A stretch of 5,436 bases of DNA from Nanobdellota archaeon. GTDB taxonomy: Archaea; Nanobdellota; Nanobdellia; Woesearchaeales; JAUYGA01. Below are positions 1-4,742 of the stretch, piece by piece; positions within the stretch are counted from its first letter, which is position 1, and every line of letters begins with the position of its first letter. The stretch covers positions 1 to 5,436 of the forward strand of contig JAUYGA010000196.1 of the NCBI GenBank assembly GCA_030690755.1, given 5' to 3'. The position numbers were made by a program, and so were the translations under genes. The notes beneath the pieces were generated by a model that was not told the DNA's origin, made no database searches, and was given only the letters and a program-made list of their open reading frames with translations.

Positions 1-207
1 ATCCCGATAATCGGAACCGGTGGAGTTGTCAATGGCAATGATGCAATGGAGATGATTCTTGCAGGAGCAACAGCTGTCGGCGTAGGCTCTGCAGTATATT
101 ATGACGGTCCAAAAGTTTTTGAAAAGATAACCGACGAGATGACAAAGATAATGCAGGAAAACGGATGGACAAAAATAAGCGAATTGATAGGCGCAGCTAA
201 CAAATAA
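1..207 (+). CDS. pyrD: Dihydroorotate dehydrogenase, catalytic subunit, C-terminal 68 residues (partial)
   Basis: The frame is open from the first base and ends at TAA. PyrD oxidises dihydroorotate to orotate with FMN in the cytoplasm. Visible are the late part of the TIM barrel: IIGTGGV at residues 3-9, the glycine-rich loop that binds the FMN phosphate, and GATAVGVGSA at 22-31, the second phosphate-binding segment, followed by a short helical tail ending in ELIGAANK. The tail resembles the class 1 (soluble) family. The next gene, pyrK, makes class 1B (two-subunit, NAD-linked) the likely form, which is an inference because the active-site half lies left of the window. Nothing in the visible part is broken. 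An alternative in the same fold is dihydropyrimidine dehydrogenase, which the pyr neighbours make unlikely. Confidence 0.92.
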   Translation: MPIIGTGGVVNGNDAMEMILAGATAVGVGSAVYYDGPKVFEKITDEMTKIMQENGWTKISELIGAANK

Positions 208-289
208 AAGAGAGAGTTTCATAAAAAAAAGAATAATCAAAATAAAAAAACAAACAAAAAAATAAAAAAACCAATAAAACAAGGACAAA
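208..289. other. A-rich spacer between pyrD and pyrK
   Basis: This 82-base gap is nearly all A on the + strand; 33 of the 40 bases in 241-280 are A. It includes two copies of AATAAAAAAAC separated by a few bases. I see no convincing TATA/BRE pair and no stem-loop. It may be an unstructured linker in a pyrD-pyrK transcript. The minus-strand open frame across it is a Phe/Leu-rich product of the base bias. Confidence 0.5.
281..285 (+). promoter_or_regulatory. Probable ribosome binding site of pyrK (AAGGA)
   Basis: AAGGA sits four bases before the ATG at 290 and is the only purine-rich G-containing motif in the A-rich spacer. It matches the AAGGAGGTGA-type Shine-Dalgarno consensus only at its 5' end, so it is a weak site. 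It supports the chosen start. Confidence 0.45.
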
Positions 290-1177
290 ATGCAAACATC
301 TGACATTCCAAAAACAATAAAGATAGCGAAGATAATCGATGAGGCAAAAGACATAAAGACTTTTGTCTTCAATGAAAAACTGGCTGCTAAGCCAGGTCAA
401 TACATAATGCTCTGGATTCCAGGAGTCAATGAAAAGCCGTTCTCAATAGCATATCAAGACAGGACAAAATTCGCAATAACGGTGTGCGCAATAGGCGAAT
501 TCTCAAAGAAACTTCACGGGATGAAAGAAGGGGATATTGTCGGAATAAGAGGTCCGTATGGAAATTATTTCAAGCTTGGAGATGCAAAAACAAAATCAAT
601 AGTTCTGGTTGGAGGAGGTTATGGTTCTGCGCCATTATCATTCCTTGCAAACAATGCCAAATTCCATGGTTATGATGTGCATTTTATCATAGGCGCAAGG
701 ACAAAAGATTATCTTCTTTTCGAGGACAGGATGAAAAGAAGCAATGTTCGCCTGCATTATTGCACTGATGATGGCTCATACGGCTTTAAAGGATTCACAA
801 CACAACTCCTTGAGAAAATAATTGAACAGCACAATGGGAAAAGCGCTAAAGCAAAAAATATTAAAATCAAAGCCTCAAAAAAGGATGCAAAAGACAAGCC
901 GCGAATGGAGATAGGCAAAATCTTTGTATGCGGCCCTGACATGATGGAGAAAAAAGTGATTGAGATTGCTGAAAAATATGATGTTCCCTGCGAGATAAGC
1001 ATGGAAAGATATATGAAATGCGGCACAGGAATATGCGGCAATTGCTGCGTTGACTATAAAGGCCTGAGAGTCTGCAGAGACGGTCCTGTGTTTGACGCGA
1101 AGATTGCAAAACATATTGTTGATCTTGGAAACTACAAAAGAGATGCAAAAGGAAGCAAAGTCATGTTCAAAAAGTAA
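290..1177 (+). CDS. pyrK: Dihydroorotate dehydrogenase electron transfer subunit (FAD, [2Fe-2S])
   Basis: PyrK carries electrons from the FMN of PyrD through a [2Fe-2S] cluster to FAD and on to NAD+. The 295-residue product shows the ferredoxin-reductase layout. A flavin-binding barrel comes first, with GQYIML at 36-41, KPFSIAY at 49-55 (the family's R-P-[FL]-S/T motif, with Lys here) and GPYGNYF at 88-94. A nucleotide-binding domain follows, with LVGGGYGSAPL at 106-116 and FVCGPDMM at 212-219. The C-terminal cluster site has C244, C249, C252 and C262 in a C-x4-C-x2-C-x9-C pattern ending in RDGPVF. C253 is an extra cysteine. A Lys/Ala-rich stretch at about 183-207 before FVCGP looks like an insertion and makes the protein longer than many bacterial PyrK proteins. 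It follows pyrD by 82 bases and is probably its obligate partner. Confidence 0.95.
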   Translation: MQTSDIPKTIKIAKIIDEAKDIKTFVFNEKLAAKPGQYIMLWIPGVNEKPFSIAYQDRTKFAITVCAIGEFSKKLHGMKEGDIVGIRGPYGNYFKLGDAKTKSIVLVGGGYGSAPLSFLANNAKFHGYDVHFIIGARTKDYLLFEDRMKRSNVRLHYCTDDGSYGFKGFTTQLLEKIIEQHNGKSAKAKNIKIKASKKDAKDKPRMEIGKIFVCGPDMMEKKVIEIAEKYDVPCEISMERYMKCGTGICGNCCVDYKGLRVCRDGPVFDAKIAKHIVDLGNYKRDAKGSKVMFKK

Positions 1178-1215
1178 ATGTATGAAATACTAAATTCAAT
1201 AAATCAATACATTTA
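1175..1215. repeat. 9-bp inverted repeat at the pyrK 3' end
   Basis: TAAATGTAT at 1175-1183, which begins with the pyrK stop codon, is exactly complementary to ATACATTTA at 1207-1215, with 23 bases between. The arms are almost all A/T, so an RNA hairpin would be weak. The right arm runs into the TATA-like box at 1212. It could be a DNA-level operator palindrome, a weak 3' hairpin of the pyrK transcript, or chance in AT-rich DNA. Confidence 0.3.
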
Positions 1216-1223
1216 TAAAAATA
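1212..1223 (+). promoter_or_regulatory. Archaeal TATA-like box upstream of the 108-residue gene
   Basis: TTTATAAAAATA closely matches an archaeal TATA box. Transcription would be expected to start about 25 bases downstream, near 1240-1248, leaving a leader of about 30-38 bases before the ATG at 1278. A preceding 12-mer, CAATAAATCAAT (1197-1208), recurs before the pyrC promoter. The surrounding DNA is AT-rich, so chance matches are easy. The call rests on the good match, the sensible distance and the position in an intergenic gap. Confidence 0.4.
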
Positions 1224-1277
1224 TTCAAAAAAAGAGTTTTCTTAAAGAAGCAAAAAATAAATGAACTAGAGATAAAA

Positions 1278-1604
1278 ATGAAACCTGAAATTCGCGCGTC
1301 AATTAAACCAATAAGAGGAAAAGCAAACCTTGAGAAGATAGCAGAATCAGAAAAAGTTCCTGACGATTGCTATAGGGAAAAAGGAATTCCTGCTTTTAGG
1401 AGGCAGAATAATGAAAATCAGCCATACTGCTCTGAAAGAATGACTAACTGCATATGCATATCCGCTTATATGATTAATGTTATTGAAAACAAAAATTTGG
1501 TCTACTATCCTGGATGCGATTTCAGCGACCAGATAAATGAGGAATTTAGCGTTCCCCGCACTCATCAGAATTACAGAGGCGCGCGAGAAGACCCGCATCT
1601 TTAA
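1278..1604 (+). CDS. Unrecognised 108-residue protein with five cysteines
   Basis: I do not recognise a family. The protein is hydrophilic, with no signal peptide or membrane segment. Residues 1-25 are Lys/Arg-rich and basic. Cysteines lie at 31, 51, 58, 60 and 80, and the C51-x6-C58-x-C60 group plus C31 or C80 could bind a metal ion; this is inference, and I see no known zinc-finger spacing. The C-terminus (about 92-108) is Arg/His-rich. The ATG at 1278 is the first in-frame start; no clear ribosome binding site precedes it, though a TATA-like box lies 55-66 bases upstream. It ends 16 bases before the receiver-domain gene, so the two probably share a transcript and may work together. Supporting a real gene: same strand, similar base use to its neighbours, tight spacing to a certain gene. 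It could still be a non-coding open frame. Confidence 0.55.
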   Translation: MKPEIRASIKPIRGKANLEKIAESEKVPDDCYREKGIPAFRRQNNENQPYCSERMTNCICISAYMINVIENKNLVYYPGCDFSDQINEEFSVPRTHQNYRGAREDPHL

Positions 1605-1620
1605 ACCAGAGAATTAAACT

Positions 1621-2001
1621 ATGACAACAGACGAAACAAATGATGAAATGGCGCACAGACCTTCCTTGTTATTTGCAGAGGATAATAAAGACCAGTTGGA
1701 TAATTACAGGGAATTTTTTGAAGATAATTACAGAGTTTTGTGCTATGCAACGGTTATTGATACTTTGGCATATCTGGCGCGAAATGATGTTGATGTGATA
1801 ATAAGCGATTATCATCTTGAAGACGGGGATGCTGATGACATTTTTACAGCTGCAAATGAGAGGGGCATTCCATCTATCATCACATCCAGAGGAAAAAGAG
1901 AAGGAGTAAATGCAACTCATGTTTTGCATGTTTTGGTCAAACCTTTTGACCTGTACGATCTTGAAAGCTTAATAAAATCATGCATAGCTGACGAAAAATA
2001 G
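1621..2001 (+). CDS. Stand-alone response regulator receiver domain protein
   Basis: The 126-residue product is a single CheY-like receiver domain with no output domain. Family landmarks are in place: SLLFAEDN at 15-22 gives strand 1 and the acidic pair E20-D21; VDVIISDYHLEDGD at 57-70 gives strand 3 with phospho-acceptor D63; SIITS at 85-89 gives the switch Thr/Ser (T88); HVLVKPFD at 103-110 gives the conserved K107-P108. All catalytic residues for accepting phosphate from a histidine kinase are present. The first nine residues before M10 (ATG at 1648) are polar and outside the fold, so translation might start there; neither start has a clear ribosome binding site. Lacking a DNA-binding or enzymatic domain, it must act by protein contact or as a phosphate relay. 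No kinase is in the window. It lies 16 bases after the cysteine-containing gene and ahead of pyrC, in an otherwise metabolic cluster. Confidence 0.9.
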   Translation: MTTDETNDEMAHRPSLLFAEDNKDQLDNYREFFEDNYRVLCYATVIDTLAYLARNDVDVIISDYHLEDGDADDIFTAANERGIPSIITSRGKREGVNATHVLHVLVKPFDLYDLESLIKSCIADEK

Positions 2002-2038
2002 GATAAACCAATCATGCAATAAATCAATGCGCAAAAAA

Positions 2039-2061
2039 TTTAAGTTAAATAAAATATAAAT
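2039..2061 (+). promoter_or_regulatory. Putative pyrC promoter (TATA-like region)
   Basis: The stretch holds overlapping TATA-like sequences: TTTAAGTTAA, then AAAATATAAAT at 2051-2061, preceded by an A-rich run that could serve as a BRE. From the second box transcription would start near 2080, giving a leader of about 15 bases. That fits the absence of any GGTG-type ribosome binding site before the pyrC ATG at 2095 (leaderless or near-leaderless translation). This is inference from spacing in AT-rich DNA. Confidence 0.4.
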
Positions 2062-2067
2062 CCGATA

Positions 2068-2093
2068 AGATAAATATCAAAGATAAATATCAA
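2068..2093 (+). repeat. Two exact tandem 13-bp repeats just before pyrC
   Basis: AGATAAATATCAA occurs at 2068-2080 and again, immediately adjacent and identical, at 2081-2093, ending one base before the pyrC ATG. It overlaps the expected transcription start of pyrC. It could be a paired binding site for a regulator of pyrimidine genes, or a recent slippage duplication. Confidence 0.6.
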
Positions 2094-2094
2094 A

Positions 2095-3360
2095 ATGTTA
2101 TTAATAAAAAACGCAAGACTCTTGGAAAACGGAACTCCTGTAACTAGACACATCTATGTCGCAAACGGAAAGATAAAGAAATTTCTGAGACCAAGCGACA
2201 AGAAAAGCGTAAATGCAGACAAGGTAATTGACGCAAAAAACAACTATGTTCTTCCTGGACTGATTGATGCGCATGTTCATTTCAGAGAGCCTGGCATGGT
2301 CCATAAGGAGGATTTCCTGAGCGGCTCTAAAGCTGCAGCTGCAGGCGGTGTCACGACATTTATCGAGATGCCAAACACTAAGCCGCCGACATTGACTGTA
2401 AAAGAACTGCATGAAAAACGGATGCTTGCTAAAAAAAGCATTGTTGATTATGGTTTTCATTTTGGAAGCTCGACAGACAATCTTTCTGAGATAAAAAAAG
2501 TCTGGCAGAATGAACATAACAGGATTGCGTCAACAAAAGTTTTCATGAATATATCGACAGGAAAAATGCTTATTGAGGATGATGTTCTCCTTAAGAAAAT
2601 ATTTTCAGCTTCCAAGATGATAACAGTCCATGCCGAAGGAAAGAAAATAGAGAAAGCTGTCGAGATGAGCAACTGCGCAAACAGGAAACTGCATCTTTTG
2701 CACATCTCTCTTGCGTCTGAAATGGATTTCATAAAGAAAACAAAGAAAGCATCAAAGTATACTGTTGAAGTTACTCCTCATCATTTATTTTTGACTGAAA
2801 GATTTGTGAAGGACAGAAAAAATCTCAAAGCAATCGGCAAGATGTTTCCGAGCTTAAAAACGCAAAAGGATAGAATGGCATTATGGAATGGGATATACAA
2901 GGGATTTGTCGATACGATAGGGACAGACCATGCGCCTCATACAATTGAAGAAAAATCAGTTGATTTCGATAAAGCGCCAGGGGGAGTTCCTGGAATCGAG
3001 ACAATGCTTCCTCTTTTGCTCGATCAGGTTAATAAATGCAATCTGACATTGACTCAAACGGTAAATCTGACATCAACTAATCCTGCAAAGATATTTGGGA
3101 TAAAGAACAAAGGTTCGATGTCTGTAGGACATGATGCTGATCTCGTCATAGTTGACCTGAAAAAAACCAAAAAGGTAAAGAATGAAGAGCTATTCACAAA
3201 GTGCAAATGGTCTCCGTTTGACGGACTTTCCCTTAAAGGATGGCCAATAACTACAATTGTCCGCGGAAATGTTGTATTTGACGGAGAGAATGTGATTTGC
3301 GATAAACTGATATCAAAAAACAAAAACCATAGAGGTGGTGAAATTGAGTTTAACCATTGA
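2095..3360 (+). CDS. pyrC: Dihydroorotase
   Basis: PyrC closes carbamoyl aspartate to dihydroorotate in the cytoplasm using a metal centre in an amidohydrolase barrel. The 421-residue length fits the type I family. Visible: PGLIDAHVHFREPG at 54-67 with metal ligands H60 and H62 and substrate-binding R64; TKVFM at 147-151, where K148 is the candidate carbamylated bridging lysine; TVHAEG at 177-182 with H179; LLHIS at 201-205 with H203; and GTDHAPH at 276-282 with catalytic D278. APGGVPGIET at 294-303 and SPFDG at 373-377 are further family signatures. H179 and H203 are only 24 residues apart, where many dihydroorotases have about 50, so the intervening segment is shortened. The ATG at 2095 follows a promoter-like region without a ribosome binding site. 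The end overlaps pyrE by 17 bases, so these two are almost certainly cotranscribed. Confidence 0.96.
   Translation: MLLIKNARLLENGTPVTRHIYVANGKIKKFLRPSDKKSVNADKVIDAKNNYVLPGLIDAHVHFREPGMVHKEDFLSGSKAAAAGGVTTFIEMPNTKPPTLTVKELHEKRMLAKKSIVDYGFHFGSSTDNLSEIKKVWQNEHNRIASTKVFMNISTGKMLIEDDVLLKKIFSASKMITVHAEGKKIEKAVEMSNCANRKLHLLHISLASEMDFIKKTKKASKYTVEVTPHHLFLTERFVKDRKNLKAIGKMFPSLKTQKDRMALWNGIYKGFVDTIGTDHAPHTIEEKSVDFDKAPGGVPGIETMLPLLLDQVNKCNLTLTQTVNLTSTNPAKIFGIKNKGSMSVGHDADLVIVDLKKTKKVKNEELFTKCKWSPFDGLSLKGWPITTIVRGNVVFDGENVICDKLISKNKNHRGGEIEFNH
3332..3337 (+). promoter_or_regulatory. Shine-Dalgarno site GAGGTG that selects the pyrE start
   Basis: GAGGTG matches the archaeal GGAGGTGA consensus and lies six bases before the TTG at 3344. 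The GTG codons at 3335 and 3338 overlap or abut this motif, so they are less likely starts. The site lies inside the end of pyrC. Confidence 0.65.
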
Positions 3361-3994
3361 AGAAGAGACAGCAAAACTTTTGCTGAAAAATAAAGCAGTA
3401 GCATTGAATCCGAAAAAGCCTTTCAAATATGTGTCAGGCATAAGGAGCCCGATTTATACAGACAATCGATTGCTCATAGGAATACCTCAAGCAAGACGCG
3501 AGATTGTCAATTGCCTGCTGTTTCTCATGAAAGAGCATAATATCCAAGCAGATGTCGTAGCAGGAACAGCAACAGCTGGAATTCCATGGGCAACGCTTCT
3601 TGCAGAAAAGTTGAATCTTCCGGCAATCTATGTCAGGTCTGAGAAAAAAGAGCATGGAAAAGGAAAGCAGATTGAAGGTTACATCAAGAAAGGAAGCTCT
3701 GTTTTGGTTGTAGAGGACTTGATAAGCACCGGCTCAAGCTCGATAACAACAGTCAAGATACTGAGAGAAGCAGGTCATAAGGTCGAGAATTGCATTGCGA
3801 TATTTGATTATGGGTTGAAAAAATCAAAAGACAATTTTTCAGGAGCGCAGGTCATGCATTATTCATTGACAAACTTAAACAGGCTTGTTGAGATTGCAAT
3901 AAAACAGAAATATGTAAAAGAAAGCGATAGAAAAACAATCCTTGACTGGCAAAAAGACCCAGAAAACTGGGGCGACAAGATGGGATTTGCGTAA
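3344..3994 (+). CDS. pyrE: Orotate phosphoribosyltransferase
   Basis: PyrE joins orotate to PRPP to make orotidine 5'-phosphate (OMP). I prefer the TTG at 3344 (216 residues) because GAGGTG sits six bases ahead of it. GTG at 3335 (219 residues) or 3338 are alternatives. Residues counted from the TTG: FKYVSGIRSPIYTDNR at 27-42 is the N-terminal orotate-binding region; AGTATAGIPWA at 73-83 is the first phosphoribosyl loop; YVRSEKKEHGKGKQIEG at 96-112 is the catalytic flexible loop with R98, K101/K102 and H104; VLVVEDLISTGSS at 120-132 is the PRPP-binding motif with E124-D125. The tail WQKDPENWG at 202-210 is typical of one PyrE branch. Length and motifs indicate an intact enzyme. The 17-base overlap with pyrC implies translational coupling. 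Confidence 0.95.
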   Translation: MSLTIEEETAKLLLKNKAVALNPKKPFKYVSGIRSPIYTDNRLLIGIPQARREIVNCLLFLMKEHNIQADVVAGTATAGIPWATLLAEKLNLPAIYVRSEKKEHGKGKQIEGYIKKGSSVLVVEDLISTGSSSITTVKILREAGHKVENCIAIFDYGLKKSKDNFSGAQVMHYSLTNLNRLVEIAIKQKYVKESDRKTILDWQKDPENWGDKMGFA

Positions 3995-4063
3995 AAGAAT
4001 AAAGATGATTGTATGAGCATAGCATCATAAAGTCAAAAATCAATTTAATAAATAATATTTTTC

Positions 4064-4081
4064 GAAAATCCAGCTAGTCAT
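4064..4081 (+). repeat. Left terminal inverted repeat of the GC-rich element
   Basis: GAAAATCCAG, four extra bases, then TCAT. Its partner is the reverse complement of 4271-4284, matching at 14 of 14 positions once the 4-base insert is skipped. The TTTTTC just outside overlaps a small TTTTCGAAAA palindrome, so the exact left edge is uncertain by a few bases. Confidence 0.65.
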
Positions 4082-4134
4082 AATAATTAATACTATTTCG
4101 ATTATGACGGCAACAACGATGGCGGCACGACGGT

Positions 4135-4152
4135 CAAAATCTACGGATTTTG
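4135..4152 (+). other. 7-bp hairpin capped by a cUACGg tetraloop
   Basis: CAAAATC at 4135-4141 pairs perfectly with GATTTTG at 4146-4152 around the loop TACG. The closing C-G pair makes this a UNCG-type tetraloop (cUUCGg class), known for unusual stability in RNA on the + strand. On the minus strand the loop would be CGTA, without that property, which hints that + is the RNA strand. Confidence 0.55.
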
Positions 4153-4164
4153 CCCTGCTCGGCA

Positions 4165-4215
4165 TCCAGTGACTTGCGAGTGAGCTCGTTGCGAACTCGC
4201 TCACAATTGCCTGGA
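4165..4215 (+). other. Apical bulged hairpin of the GC-rich element
   Basis: TCCA (4165-4168) pairs with TGGA (4212-4215), GTGA (4169-4172) with TCAC (4201-4204), GCGAGT (4176-4181) with ACTCGC (4195-4200) and TCG (4186-4188) with CGA (4192-4194), separated by small bulges. This is the centre of the element, so the whole 221 bp can fold as one long branched hairpin. Pairing was done by eye without energies. Confidence 0.5.
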
Positions 4216-4270
4216 GCATCCCCTGCCTCGCCGTGCGCCATGTTGCCGTCCAGACGAGAAAGTCGGCGCC

Positions 4271-4284
4271 ATGACTGGATTTTC
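4271..4284 (-). repeat. Right terminal inverted repeat of the GC-rich element
   Basis: ATGACTGGATTTTC reads GAAAATCCAGTCAT on the minus strand and pairs with the left end. Base composition drops back to AT-rich immediately outside (TTAAAC onward), which supports this as the boundary. Confidence 0.65.
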
Positions 4285-4325
4285 TTAAACTCAAAATAAG
4301 CAGAGGGATAGACAGGGGAAACAAA

Positions 4326-4691
4326 ATGCCGCGCTGCATAATATATGTAAAACAATATGGGTCTCTAACGATTGATGATATCAGAGATGATTTTCATGAT
4401 TTGGAGAGGGAATTAAGCAATATCGGACATGCTTTGCAGGTCAACCAGTTCAGGTCAGATGGCGGAAGATCTGATGCAGATGCAAAATATCTGCTGGCAA
4501 ATGAACTTCCTATTGTCATGGTTGAGCTTGCCGGCACTATCTTTCACTTTGAGAAAAAAGGCAATCTATATCTGCACATAAACCATTTCTCTGACGAGAA
4601 TAAAAAATTTCCAGAGCTTGAGGAAATTGCAGGAAAGTATGACTTAAAATTCAAAAAAACTTTCTTGCACGTCGCAGAAAGAAAAAGATAA
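4326..4691 (+). CDS. Unrecognised 121-residue protein
   Basis: I do not recognise a family. The soluble, acidic-basic mixed protein begins with a strand-like CIIYVKQYG (4-12), then a helix IDDIRDDFHDLERELSNIGHAL (16-37), a loop with SDGGRSDADA (44-53), strand PIVMVEL (62-68), strand TIFHFEKKGNLYLHINHF (71-88) and a C-terminal helix and strand ending in KKTFLHVAERKR. The alternation suggests a small alpha/beta domain. No signal peptide, membrane segment or cysteine cluster is seen (single Cys at 4). The ATG at 4326 follows GGGG at 4315-4318, a poor ribosome binding site. The same frame continues upstream through the GC-rich element interrupted only by two TGA codons. It lies 62 bases before pyrF on the same strand, so cotranscription with pyrF is possible. 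Confidence 0.65.
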   Translation: MPRCIIYVKQYGSLTIDDIRDDFHDLERELSNIGHALQVNQFRSDGGRSDADAKYLLANELPIVMVELAGTIFHFEKKGNLYLHINHFSDENKKFPELEEIAGKYDLKFKKTFLHVAERKR

Positions 4692-4742
4692 ATTGAAGAT
4701 AAACAATAGATGATAATCGCGAGATAAAAAATAAATTTTATG

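Larger units (their letters stand above)
4064..4284. repeat. GC-rich nested inverted-repeat element (MITE-like or structured RNA)
   Basis: The ends are complementary: GAAAATCCAG at 4064-4073 plus TCAT at 4078-4081 (with a 4-base insert) pairs with ATGACTGGATTTTC at 4271-4284. Inside lies a second inverted repeat: GACGGCAAC, ATGGCG and CACG (4106-4114, 4119-4124, 4126-4129) pair with 4232-4250, 19 bp in all with two small bulges. The interior folds into hairpins at 4135-4152 and 4165-4215. GC is about 58% over 4101-4280 by hand count, far above the flanks. I see no clear target-site duplication, and no transposase is encoded. Terminal symmetry suggests a small non-autonomous mobile element; the nested helices and GC enrichment in AT-rich DNA equally suit a structured RNA. 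I do not recognise it as RNase P RNA or SRP RNA. Confidence 0.65.
3995..4325. other. 331-base gap between pyrE and the 121-residue gene
   Basis: The first 70 bases are AT-rich and include a short weak palindrome at 4005-4028 and a T5 run at 4058-4062 that might help end the pyrE transcript. The rest is the GC-rich inverted-repeat element at 4064-4284 and a 41-base tail before the next ATG. I see no tRNA, no known riboswitch and no convincing gene here. Open frames on both strands across the GC-rich part are best explained by its base composition and symmetry. Confidence 0.6.

Noticed and set aside
197..400. Minus-strand open frame over the A-rich spacer
   Set aside because: Its Phe/Leu-rich translation is the direct result of the poly-A composition on the + strand, and it runs antisense into pyrK.
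757..1148. Three minus-strand open frames inside pyrK
   Set aside because: They lie opposite an intact, motif-rich PyrK and encode Cys/Ser/Phe-rich products typical of antisense translation of Lys/Ala/Glu-rich genes.
1261..1269. Two-codon upstream open frame (ATG AAC TAG) before the 108-residue gene
   Set aside because: Minimal frames like this occur often by chance in AT-rich leaders, and nothing marks it as translated.
1347..1598. Minus-strand 83-residue open frame opposite the cysteine-containing gene
   Set aside because: No ribosome binding site, against the direction of every neighbour, and no recognisable motif. The + strand frame has better spacing to the receiver gene and a promoter-like box.
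4005..4028. Palindrome ATGAT..TATG..CATA..ATCAT after pyrE, considered as a terminator
   Set aside because: The pairs are nearly all A-T, the inner loop would be too small, and no T run follows directly. It is too weak to call.
4064..4284. GC-rich element considered as RNase P RNA, SRP RNA or a tRNA
   Set aside because: I see no conserved RNase P core sequences, no SRP domain signature, and no tRNA cloverleaf with a T-loop GTTCRANNC match.
4040..4339. Minus-strand 99-residue open frame across the GC-rich element
   Set aside because: It spans the inverted-repeat element, has no ribosome binding site, overlaps the start of the + strand gene at 4326, and its ends run into AT-rich DNA. High GC and symmetry keep both strands open. 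I could not link the translation to any known family.
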